Of a stretch of DNA of 64,000 nucleotides, positions 54,836 to 64,000 are shown in pieces. Source of the stretch: Periplaneta americana (taxonomy: Eukaryota > Arthropoda > Insecta > Blattodea > Blattidae); the NCBI RefSeq assembly GCF_040183065.1, contig NC_091119.1, forward strand, positions 60,250,892-60,314,891. Direction: 5' to 3'. Each line of letters opens with the position of its first letter. Within the stretch, counting starts at the first letter, position 1. The notes beneath the pieces are model-generated. The model saw only the letters and a list, made by a program, of their open reading frames with translations, was not told where the DNA came from and ran no database searches. Made by a program: the position numbers and the translations under genes.

Positions 54836-55644
54836 CAGTGCTTTTCTTCTGGAGAAAAAATAGTGGAACTCTGTGTAGAATATTTTAAACGGATTGGTAG
54901 ATGTATTTTTAGTTTATTCGGCACCACCGACTGATTTTACAAAACATTTCCGCATATAAGACACTCGGGATTTTGTTCATATTCATCTCCACGCCACGTA
55001 AAACTATATTCCAAGTATTAATCACTATATTTACGAAACGCGGTGCGTTTTTGTGAACTCTGAAGGGAATTTTCGCTCACATGATTTGAATTAGCACTGC
55101 TATCATCTAACCCAGAACTTGATTCCTACAGTCTTTTTCGAATAAGCACTTTTGATAAAATAGTCGCATTATCACCCGTTCACACGTATTGAAACTGACC
55201 AATATGTTCTGACGATTCTAAACTCTGTTTACTACTTAGTGGGAAGAGTAAACGAATTACTAAGCATTGTTGCAGGTGTTCACTTTTATTCGAATTATCG
55301 CCAGACAGATAAATTAAACTGAGCATTGTTGCAGGTGTTCACGTTTCATTGATAAAGTCTGTTTCAAAATAAAATGTACCATATCAAAGACTTCGTTGTA
55401 AATAAAAAAAATGCGTTCTAAAGAGACTCACTAGATAGTATAAAATTTATTTTTCAATTCCAAAATTTCGCGACGCACTCCATGAGGCGACACACCGGTT
55501 GGGAACCACTGTTCTATGTAACAGTCATTACTATCCTTACCAAATCCATCACATCTCCATTATCTTGTTCATCATTGGCCTATCACAATGATAACCACTA
55601 TCACCATGCCATCCCCACTATCAATTTTATTATTTATTTATCTA

Positions 55645-55917
55645 CAAATAGGTTTTAAAGAACCGGAGGTTCATTACCGCCCTCACATCAGCCCGTCATC
55701 GATCCCTGTCCTGAGCAAGATTAATTTAGTCCCTAACATCATATCCCACCTCTCTCAAATCCATTTTAATATTATCCTCCCATCTACGTCTCGGCCTCCC
55801 CAAAGGTCTTTTTCCCTCAGGTCCCCAACTAACTTTCTATATGCAATGCTGGATTCACTCATACGTGTTACATGCTCTGCCAATCTAAAAAACCTGAATT
55901 TAATGTTCCTAATTATG
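55645..55917 (-). mobile_element. LINE family A 3' fragment
   Basis: Minus-strand LINE end without a clear TAAG tail. It carries complements of [10 protein letters not shown] and [16 protein letters not shown] codons with more substitutions than its neighbour. It ends abruptly at 55917, where another LINE A tail begins. Confidence 0.82.
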
Positions 55918-57200
55918 CTTACTTACTTACTGGCTTTTAAAGAACCCGGAGGTTCATTGCCGCCCCCACATAAGCCCGCCATTGGTCCCTATCCTGAGCA
56001 AGATTAATCCAGTCTCTATCATCATATCCCACCTCCCTCAAATCCATTTTAATATTATCTTCCCATCTACGTCTCGGCCTTCCCAAAGGTCTTTTTCCCT
56101 CCGGCCTCCCAACTAACACCCTATATGCATTTCTGGGTTCGCCCATACGTGCTATATGCCCTGCCCATCTCAAACGTCTGGATTTAATGTTCCTAATTAT
56201 GCCAGGTGAAGAATACAATGCGTGCAGTTCTGTGTTGTGTAACTTTCTCCATTCTCCTGTAACTTCAGCCCTCTTAGCCCCAAATATTTTCCTAAAAACC
56301 TTATTCTCAAAAACCCTTAATCTCTGTTCCTCTCTCAAAGTGAGAGTCCAAGTTTCACAACCATACAGAACAACCGGTATATAATTGTTTTATAAATTCT
56401 AACTTTCATATTTTTTGACAGCAGACTAGAAGACAAAAGCTTCTCAACCGAATAATAACAGGCATATCCCATATTTATTCTCCGTTTACTTTCCTCCGGA
56501 ATATCATTTATATTTTTTAATGTTGCTCCAAGATATTTGAATTTTTCCACCTCTTCGAAAGATAAATCTCCAATTTTTATGTTTCCATTTCGTACAATAT
56601 TCTGGTCACGAGATATAATTATACACTTTGTCTTTTCGGGATTTACTTCTAAACCTATTGTTTTACTTGCTTAAAGTAAAATTTCCGTGTTTTCCCTAAT
56701 CGTTTGTGGATTTTCTCCTAACATATTCATGTCATCCGCATAGACAAGAAGCTGATATAACCCGTTCAATTCCAAACCCTGTTTGTTATCCTGAACTTTC
56801 CTGAAGGCATATTCTAGAATCTAGAGCAAAGTTAAAAAGTAAAGGTGATAGTTCATCTTCTTGCTTTAGCCCGCATTGAATTGGAAAAGCATCAGATAGA
56901 AACTGGCCTTTACGGACTCTGCTGTAAGTTTCCACTGAGATACATCTTAATTAATCGAACTAGTTTCTTGGCAATACCAAATTAAATAAGAATATTATAT
57001 AAAACTTCCCTCTTAAGCGAGTCATATGCCTTTTTAAAATATATTAATAACTCATGTACTGTACCCTTATACTACCATTTTTTATCCAATATCTGTCGGA
57101 TACAAAAAATCTGAAAATTGAGTTGATCTATTTTGCCTAAAACCGCACGGATGTTCCCCTACAACTTCATCGACGTACGGAGTTAATCTTCGTAGTTAAA
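55918..57200 (-). mobile_element. LINE family A, second longest copy
   Basis: Starts on plus with CTTACTTACTTACTGGCTTT (tail). The 133-codon piece 55937-56338 encodes the C-terminal domain ([53 protein letters not shown]). 56335-56550 carries [11 protein letters not shown]. Decayed reverse-transcriptase core follows to about 57200. It is non-functional. Confidence 0.85.
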
Positions 57201-57279
57201 CTTGTGTAACTCCAATCTAAAATAATTTATACATACATATACAAGTAACATACAAATACACAATTATAATTCTAGCCTC

Positions 57280-57421
57280 ATTATAATAAATAACAATGAA
57301 CATTTTCATTTTATCAAAAGAAATACTCGTTTTATGTTCAGAAAAAAGAAAACAATATTTGTACACTGAACATATTGGTTCTACGTCACAAGACGTTACT
57401 GGAGCATATCTGAAATGTGAT
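57280..57421 (-). pseudogene. hAT transposase C-terminal remnant
   Basis: The minus-strand frame shows FRYAPVTSCDVEPICSVYKY and later DKMKMFIVIYYNEA. This resembles the hATC dimerisation segment (APVTS..VER.FS.YK) of hAT transposases, with key residues changed. No terminal repeats were identified around it. Confidence 0.6.
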
Positions 57422-59027
57422 ACATTATTTCTTACTATCATGAGGTGAACAACTACTTTGTGAATCTAATAGTGTATCTCGTATGTAGCACATAATATTA
57501 AACCCATAATTATTTTCAAGAATATTTTTCATTTATAATGTAATGACAACTAAGAACTTCGTATCGTACTTCTGATGTTGAATGAACTTGGACTGTAACG
57601 CAATCGAATACATAGCAGCACGAGACGTCAACATTTAACGAAGAATAATCAGGGAAAAAAATAAACGTGTTACATACTTCTGGTCGCATAATTATTTAAT
57701 AACAGATGAGTTTACTTTTTGGAATCATGCATAATATTAACACTACGTAAATAATACAGTAATAACAGAATAGCTCACTCTGTTCAGAACTTAAAATATT
57801 GAAATAAATTAACAATATTCTTCAAACTATTCACGACTCTACACAGCTCCACAGAATGATACTATGCGTTGTTTAAGTGAACTGTGTATCGTCTGCGGCG
57901 AGCGGGAGCAGGGCGAGGCGCGTGTGAGGTGAGATCTGTATATATTCCTCGCTGTACTCAACTGAAATCTGCAGCTTTGGTACAAACTTCCTATCTATGG
58001 CCATCACCAGTAATGGAAAACCTCCGAACTACATCTTTTCTATCTACATAGAACCTATCTTTGCATTAAAATGGTATGCGATGTAAAAAGATTATTTCCC
58101 TAACAAAGCAACGTCGTATGTTTCGCTAGGTTATGGGTGAGGGTTCTACAGAAATGGCTTCATTACGCAATTATTTTTTGTTAAACTATAAATACTCACT
58201 GTGGTATCTTACAAGGATCTTGCTGTGTTGTCTCTCATCAAGTTCAACAGAAGAGGTGATGAGGTTAGTGAATAAACAAAACAGAGGCCCAAGGGCGCAA
58301 TTAACTGTCAGCCCGCCATTTTCAGACTTCGTTCTGCGCTCGTGAGTAACGACAAAAAGATGCTGATGTTATCCGAGATACAGGTGTTATGTCTTCCAGA
58401 TATGGGAATAAATATCAAAATTCATTTGTGTGTAAGAATTCTTTAGTTAATAAAATGTCTTTCTGTCTTTTCTATTTCTCTTTGCGTAACATCTGTGGAA
58501 TTTACTTCGTTAGATGGTCCAAGATTACTTTTTATATTCAAAGTTCGTAATAACCTTGCTGACATCAAGGGTGCTCAGTTAATTCAGTGCTACGAAACAG
58601 TGCTAGAATATAATTATCACAAACTCCTCTCCCTTTTTCATACATTGGAGTCCGAAAGTCCGTAATGTCTTAATTTTTGGAAACTTGTATCTCTTGGATA
58701 TCAAATATTAATTTCCTTTTGTTCTATAATTACATCCATTTTTTGTACACGATCCAGTTTTTTTTCCATGTATTGTGGGTCCCTATCACCACGGCATGGC
58801 GCGTCCTCAGGTTGCGGATCGAGTAAACGGCCTCCAGATATGGAGGATAGCTGTGAATATATTGAATAAGCAGTCGCGGACAGCCGATGAAGGGTGGTCC
58901 TCCAGCTTGGGGGTTGGGCGAAGGGATAACAACCCTTCACCGTAAAAAACAGCTTGTTACGAATCCTTCAAATAAGCCTCGGAATGGGACTGATTCTCTC
59001 GCACGACCACAGCAAAGGAATAATGTT
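57422..59027. other. No gene recognised
   Basis: Mostly AT-rich. A GC-rich patch (GCGGCGAGCGGGAGCAGGGC) lies at 57896-57935. The open stretch 58133-58345 has no known motif. A MITE may be present but no end pair was found. Confidence 0.4.
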
Positions 59028-59430
59028 TTGAGATTTGGTACTTGGGTGCTTAGGGAAATATTTGGGGATAAGAGGGGTGAAGTTACAGGAGAATGGAGAA
59101 AGTTACACAACACAGAACTGCACGCATTGTATTCTTCACCTGACATAATTAGGAACATTAAATCCAGACGTTTGAGATGGGCAGGGCATATAGCAAGTAT
59201 GGGCGAATCCAGAAATGCATATAGAGTGTTAGTTGGGAGGCCGGAGGGAAAAAGACCTTTAGGGAGGCCGAGACGTAGATGGGAGGATAATATTAAAATG
59301 TATTTGAGAGAGGTGGGATATGATGATAGAGAATGGATTAATTTTGCTCAGGATAGGGAGCAATGGCAGGCTTATGTGAGGGCGGCAATGAACCTCCAGG
59401 TTCCTGAAAAGCCAGTAAGTAAGTATTATT
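59028..59430 (+). mobile_element. LINE family A 3' fragment with open C-terminal domain
   Basis: The LINE part begins near LGVLREIFG-like codons (about 59040) and stays open to 59444. It encodes [40 protein letters not shown] and [20 protein letters not shown]. It ends with a short TAAGTAAG tail. The frame extends upstream to 58887 in non-LINE sequence by chance. Confidence 0.87.
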
Positions 59431-59579
59431 TATACTCGCTTTAACATCTTTGGTCATATCTCAGGTTAATTTTTTGGGTGAAATCCGAAGGCCTGTGTAC
59501 TATTGTTGAGACTGGTTCTTTTGTTGTGAACTAGATGGCGACTGTATATGTATTACTGGTTTGTTATGAATATGATTTC

Positions 59580-59765
59580 GGTGATGAATGAGGCCGGTGA
59601 TATTCAGGGATGTTGTGTCCGGAATTTCCTTGCATTTGCCTTACGTTTGAAGAAAAACCCTGGAAAACCTCAACCAGGGAATTCAACACGACCGGGAATC
59701 GAACCAGGGCCCTCTGCGTAAGAGACCAGCATGCTGAACTCTATATCGCATAGGTGGTCGATCCA
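59580..59765 (-). repeat. tRNA-derived SINE (minus strand)
   Basis: The complement holds GGTTCGATTCCCGGTCGTGT (B-box region, about 59686-59705) and CTGGTTGAGGTTTTCCAGGG after it, preceded by an A-box-like ATGCGATATAGAG. The body ends near GGTGATATTCAGGGATG. No target duplication was identified. Confidence 0.65.
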
Positions 59766-60284
59766 GTCTTTGTTCTCTGTAATCGTTCAATTTTACTTTC
59801 TCTTTACAGAAAGAGTAATAAAAACTCCAAAAATTCGATTTGGAGGTTTTGGAGATAGCATGATAAAACACGGAACATGCTAACACAGGGATGCAAAACT
59901 GTGCTCTAATTGAAGCACGCGTCATAACCCGGAACACGTAACTCATCCCTTCCCTTCAACTCTCGCGTCATTGTACGGTATGGGGAGAGGAGAAGAGAGA
60001 ACAGTGTGTATGCCAAACGTCACACAAACGTCATTGAAGGCTCCGGCCTTGTGAAAGGGAGAAAGAACTCTTTCCCCATGTTTCCACCCCTCTCTTCCCC
60101 AGTTCTGCAACCCTGTGTTAACACGTGGAGCGCGACATTTATCTTCAAATAAATGCATTTGATGTATTCAAATAAAGGAACTGCAGAGGCGTACTGTACT
60201 ATGAGACAAATGGTTGACTTGTTTTTGAAACCACTGATGAGAGACTGAAGTTCACCGCCCTTCTTAATGTTACTCGTATACAAC
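59766..60284. other. No gene recognised
   Basis: Open frames on the minus strand (59943-60158 and 60020-60283) have no known motif. Confidence 0.4.
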
Positions 60285-60480
60285 CCCTGACGTGGCTGTG
60301 TGGTCAGACCTCCAACCTATCACGCAGGCGGCCCTAGTTCGAGTCCCAGTCAGGTGTGGGATATTTAATTGAAAAATCCATAGTGACACTTGTGGCGGAC
60401 AAGGTCGCAGTTGGGTTTTTTTTTTCCGGAGTTCTCCCGTTTTACCCCATATTAGGCATCTACATCATTTAGTCACCATT
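60285..60480 (+). repeat. tRNA-derived SINE family E
   Basis: A-box-like ACGTGGCTGTGTGGTCAGA and B-box CTAGTTCGAGTCCCAG (about 60333-60348). A body with CACTTGTGGCGGACAAGGTC and GGAGTTCTCCCGTTTTACCC follows. Related to 1985-2115. Confidence 0.65.
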
Positions 60481-61324
60481 TCTTCATTTCGTAATCATCA
60501 GAGCTAGGAAGTTGGTACCGAAACTGTTAAGTTGTGTGAACGTAGACTATATCTCTACCGAATGAAAAGAAGTAGCGCAGCTCTCATTCTCAATGAACCA
60601 GAACGACAAACATGTACAGCCGGGTGGTAACCAAACTTATGCTGCAATCGTCCACGGTTTTAGAATAAGAAATAAATTAATGTTTTAAGAAAAGAGCTAA
60701 GAGAGCCCAGCCACTAACCTTTACAGAGGGGCGAGCAGAAGCGAGTGGGGGAAACCGGGGTGCGACATAGGTAAACGGACGACAGTCCCTGTGAGAAAAT
60801 ATGATTCAATATTGAAAGCTTTTTCGTCACTGGAAAACACGAACATATTTCTGGAACATACTATACTCACTAACTCAGTACTGCTTACTATGACCGCATA
60901 CGCAGCCTTGATTCGGTGTGGAGAACGGTTGGAAGTTTACTGGTAGAAGGTACAATAAAAATTGAAGTTAGAATAAAATGATGTTCCTGTGGTTTGCTAT
61001 TTTGCCATTAAATGGTAATTACTTTAATTCAAATGGGTGGTCGTTTTTGAACCAACCACTTTAATCTTCTCCCTATTTCTTTACATTATTGTCGTCATCT
61101 ATGAGATCTATAGAGAACCTTATGGATAAGTGCAAGTCACGTGGTGCAGACTCGGAGAACACACACTCTCGTCGCTATTCAGTTCGCAGTTAATGTCCGT
61201 AGTGCATGGATTTGATGGAAAGTCAAAAGGGGAGGCATTTAATCGTGAAGGATAGTTACAAGTTTTGCCATCACAAAGATCATCAGAATGGACTTTCAAG
61301 ATTGGTTTATAGAGTAGCAGGAAA
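60481..61324. other. No gene recognised
   Basis: AT-rich stretch without recognisable features. Confidence 0.45.
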
Positions 61325-61338
61325 TCATGTAAGTCTTA

Positions 61339-61874
61339 TGCAAATCTAGTCTTTCAGGTAAAGCTCCCTGTAAAGCAGATTTGAATAATTTCAAGGGAAA
61401 AATTGTTCCGGGGCCGGGTATCGATCCCGGGACCTCTGGTTGAACGTACCAGCGCTCTGCCAACTGAGCTACCCGGGAACTCCACCCGACACTGTCTCAA
61501 CTTTTCCCTTTTGAACGTACCAGAGGTCCCGGGATCGATACCCGGCCCCGGAACAATTTTTCTCTTGAAATTATTCAAATCTGCTTTACAGGGAGCTTTA
61601 CCTGAAAGACTAGATTTGCACAATATATACGTCACTGTGTACGTTAACCCTCTACTCAGAAAGCCACATTTCTAAGTCACACAGAGATTGTGTGCACTCG
61701 ATGTGGATCTCTGGCGTTTCGTCAGCCCACGCGAGTTGTGTGGATATAAAGGGAAAAGTTGAGACGGTGTCGGGTGGAGTTCCCGGGTAGCTCAGTTGGC
61801 AGAGCGCTGGTACGTTCAACCAGAGGTCCCGGGATCGATACCCGGCCCCGGAACAATTTTTCCCTTGAAATTAT
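61339..61874. repeat. Composite SINE: inverted, partial and complete copies of a tRNA-like unit
   Basis: An exact 14-bp duplication TCATGTAAGTCTTA (61325-61338 and 61875-61888) brackets one 536-bp insertion. Inside are a minus-strand copy (61339-61510), a plus partial copy (61511-61620) and a plus copy (about 61755-61874). 61339-61440 and 61519-61620 are ~102-bp inverted repeats. The shared unit contains a tRNA-like head and the tail CCCGGAACAATTTTTC. The long duplication implies retroposition as one piece. Confidence 0.85.
61781..61854 (+). repeat. tRNA-like SINE head (not called as a tRNA gene)
   Basis: GTTCCCGGGTAGCTCAGTTG is a near-perfect A-box D-arm. The anticodon stem CTGGT/ACCAG closes a 7-base loop ACGTTCA with C instead of T at position 33. 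The T-arm CCGGG-ATCGATA-CCCGG lacks the TTC of a normal T-loop. The acceptor has one mismatch. An inverted copy lies at 61404-61484. The head is repeated in a retroposed unit and these bases are off, so a SINE head is likelier than a working tRNA. Confidence 0.7.
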
Positions 61875-61888
61875 TCATGTAAGTCTTA

Positions 61889-62329
61889 CTTAAAATTAAA
61901 TAATTTAAATCAGTGTAAAGTAACTTGAAACATAATCATGAGAAGGAAAATGAAATGTTAGTAAATATACAAAAACTTAGTAACACACTTCAGAGGAAAA
62001 CATACGAAACGTTACTTGAAAATCCTAGAAATTCAGTCTAAAGTGAAATACACAAATGTGATTAGGACCATTCCATGAAATGAAGGACAAAGGCATTGAA
62101 TATTAAAATCATCATCTTATCTGAAACTATCATATTTCCTTGAAGTAGGTACTTTAAGTAAATCTTGTTGTTTGATGTCTTTCTGGATTTATACAAATTC
62201 CTTTTGTATTCAATGTTATAATGTGGAAAATGAAGGTTTTTCTAAATTTTTGTGAACAGTAAGTTGCAATCTTGAACGCTTTTTGAATAAAATAAATTAC
62301 TAGGTTGCTACTGGTGCTATTACTACATA

Positions 62330-62382
<53 letters not shown>

Positions 62383-62999
62383 TTCGTTAGTATTATTATT
62401 GTTATTATTTGAACATAATAAAGAACAACTTTTTAAGCGCGTTGTAGTTACAAGATAAATGAAGAGTATAGGGGAAAAAACCTGATAACGTTTCACTGTT
62501 TTTACAGAACAGCAAGCTAAAAGTTTCAAGATCCATTATATTATACTGTGAGATCGAAAAGTTCGACCGCAACGCTAGAACAAACCCCTGTAAAAAGTTG
62601 GCACTCCCCCATTCATTCCAGTTTGACCTCCTCACAGCTCCAGTGCATATGCTTAACGCCCAGTGCTACCACATGAATTCTCTACCAAATACACTTTAAT
62701 TCTCTGCTTAGAGGATTCTCGGCTACACAAGCACTGAGGAGAGACTTCTCGATCGCACTGTATTATCTCTAGGTTATCATTCTTCAAATTTCTTTGGACT
62801 AATGAGGTTGTTATTCTGTACAGTTAAACAACACAAATCTACACTTCCTGAGCTATTACATGACATCTAAAACAGAAAATCGATAATTTTGGACTTATCA
62901 AGTTTTTCTCCCTGTGCTCTTCAAATTATATTATTTTCAAGATCAGTCTTTCTTTCATTTACGTATATTCACATAAAAGAAATTAATAATTAATTCAAT
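61889..62999. other. No gene recognised; (TAA)n at 62328-62390
   Basis: AT-rich, with an AATAAT microsatellite. It probably lies downstream of the lipase gene's 3' end. Confidence 0.5.
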
Positions 63000-63007
63000 T
63001 CTTATAT

Positions 63008-63013
63008 TTTATT
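63008..63013 (-). terminator. Candidate poly-A signal of the lipase-like gene
   Basis: AATAAA on the minus strand, about 235 bases past the lipase stop. This is the nearest good hexamer at a normal 3' UTR distance. AT-rich sequence makes chance hits common. Confidence 0.4.
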
Positions 63014-63247
63014 TTGTCGCTCCCTTGTATGATCAGGGAATGAGCTGAATGTAATTTCGTTCACTGGAACTATTTCAACTAGTAGAATTAAGTAATGGTT
63101 AATTTTCAGTAAAGCTACCATTTGATGCCAGTAGATGGGCTGTTGGAAAGGTGGTCGACATTCAAAGGAAAGACAATGGGTACGTGTATGAAATAAAAAA
63201 ATATGTATATGTATTGCAATTAATGACTGTGAATGGTGATGTAACAA

Positions 63248-63397
63248 TTAGTATACAGCCATGCGCGCAACAACGTCTTCAAAGACTCTTCCCTTGGCGT
63301 CTTTGCCCAAAATGAAGTCGATGTGGTTGAAGGAAATCGGCGAACCCATACTCATAGCCGCCACGTTGAATAACTGTTCAGCTAAATGCCGCACACC
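63248..63397 (-). CDS. Acid-lipase-like protein, last exon
   Basis: The minus-strand exon begins after TTGTTTATATTACAG, a good 3' splice site. It encodes 49 residues in phase 0 (GVRHLAEQLFNV, then GSPISFNHIDFILGKDAKGR, then FEDVVARMAVY) and stops at TAA 63248-63250. The FNHIDF motif is the catalytic-His segment of the insect acid lipase / gastric triacylglycerol lipase family (alpha/beta hydrolases, secreted or lysosomal, releasing fatty acids from esters). The exon would be the last ~12% of a ~400-residue protein. Upstream exons must lie beyond the right edge; none was seen at 63398-64000. Codon use is more balanced than in neighbouring repeats. It is the only credible host-gene exon here. 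Confidence 0.72.
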   Translation of the reverse strand, partial: GVRHLAEQLFNVAAMSMGSPISFNHIDFILGKDAKGRVFEDVVARMAVY

Positions 63398-64000
63398 CTG
63401 TAATATAAACAATTACATTGATTTTTTAGAATATTCACAGGATTGCTGCTTTCTATGAAACAACAGTTCTGATTTTTAGAACATGTGAATGTTAAACTAC
63501 TTTTATTCACTGCCATAACTAAAAGCCTGGGTCTAAACAGTATTACCTGTGAAAAGTAAGCCTTTTCTAAACAAAATATTGAATGAAGTTACTTTTTGAC
63601 ACACATACATGGAAACTGCTGTTTTCATAACACATAATTGGTTAGAAAGTTCTTCTTTGCTGTACACGTACGGCAAAAATATTGTTACGATTCACTTTTC
63701 CGTACTAATACCGCAAAGTTATCATAGTAATATAGGCAGCTATAACGAAACCTTATGAAAACTATCACATTCCAATATCAACACGTCGCCAACTATGAAT
63801 ATAGAAATTGTAATCAATGGCTTCTAGTCTAAAAAAAAAGCTAACATAATAATTATATTTTTTTTGTACTCCAGCATTATAATCTTTATCCATGATCATA
63901 GAAAACATGAGTTTACTAAATACTTTCACGTTTCTAAAGTAGACTTTTATTCAACATTACTTTATTTCACTTGTGAAATAAACTTTACTTTATCTCACAG
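63398..64000 (-). other. Probable last intron of the lipase-like gene
   Basis: AT-rich non-coding DNA upstream of the exon's splice acceptor. No further exon or repeat recognised. Confidence 0.5.

Larger units (their letters stand above)
42182..55511. mobile_element. Outermost hAT element A (contains the whole nest)
   Basis: The left end is CAGTGGTTCTCAACC and the right end the complement of CAGTGGTTCCCAACC (14 of 15). The flanks ATCTATGT (42174-42181) and TTCTATGT (55512-55519) match 7 of 8. Once the piggyBac is removed only about 0.8 kb of its own non-coding DNA remains (42182-42255 and 54781-55511), so it was a small non-autonomous element. The right part has a 22-bp phrase GCATTGTTGCAGGTGTTCAC repeated at about 55264 and 55323. 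Confidence 0.85.

Noticed and set aside
57880..58440. Possible promoter/CpG-rich start of a host gene
   Set aside because: A short GC-rich patch and a 70-codon frame without motif or splice sites are not enough.
61404..61854. Possible functional tRNA genes
   Set aside because: Loop positions are wrong (C33, altered T-loop), the acceptor is imperfect, and the copies lie inside a retroposed composite.

Overview
The window is eukaryotic, AT-rich, repeat-dominated DNA from an arthropod, most likely a large insect genome. The evidence is many degraded transposons of animal type, tRNA-derived SINEs, GT-AG introns and trinucleotide microsatellites. The commonest LINE, whose coding end carries the motif [19 protein letters not shown] and whose tail is (TAAG)n, is one I associate with cockroaches, especially Periplaneta. 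That species assignment is inference. I see no operons, phage or CRISPR array. The only host-gene exon I can defend is at the far right: the last exon of an acid-lipase-like gene on the minus strand (63248-63397).

Layout. 0-6 kb: a broken hypothetical ORF, two copies of one LINE family truncated at the same point, and a hAT-type MITE sitting with a perfect 8-bp duplication inside a LINE fragment. 6.37-12.8 kb: a complete Ty3/gypsy LTR retrotransposon on the minus strand, with two LTRs, PBS, PPT, gag and pol; it is disabled by several in-frame stops and one frameshift. 13.3-16.3 kb: a LINE reverse-transcriptase remnant and a Helitron remnant. 16.6-23.4 kb: a MITE, a fold-back element split by two SINEs that have clear target-site duplications, and the longest LINE copy. 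24.2-27.7 kb: a hAT element carrying a THAP-domain, TTAA-duplicating (Kolobok-like) transposon. 28.8-42 kb: LINE ORF1, SINEs, a 188-bp tandem duplication, a mariner-type element whose first 19 codons are tandemly repeated nine times, a 1.7-kb ACT-type trinucleotide array, a LINE split by a SINE, and an internally deleted hAT.

42.2-55.5 kb is the centrepiece, a five-level nest of transposons. A hAT (42182-55511) contains a piggyBac (42260-54776). The piggyBac contains two further hATs (43544-51183 and 51457-54285). The first of these contains a Helitron-like element, a P-superfamily element and another hAT (49057-51141). That last hAT contains two SINEs and a TA-flanked MITE. Most layers show terminal inverted repeats plus the target duplication expected for their class, and reading frames of the host transposases resume on the far side of several inserts. 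The P element encodes an uninterrupted two-exon THAP protein of 433 codons that keeps the DNA-binding and C-terminal domains but lacks the catalytic core. This is the best candidate for a functional, perhaps repressor-like, product in the window.

55.6-64 kb: more LINE fragments, a hAT C-terminal remnant, a composite inverted tRNA-like SINE with a 14-bp duplication, and the lipase exon.

Limits: everything was read by eye. Element edges backed by inverted repeats plus target duplications are precise; LINE and SINE edges without them are approximate. Family names rest on remembered motifs, not on searches.
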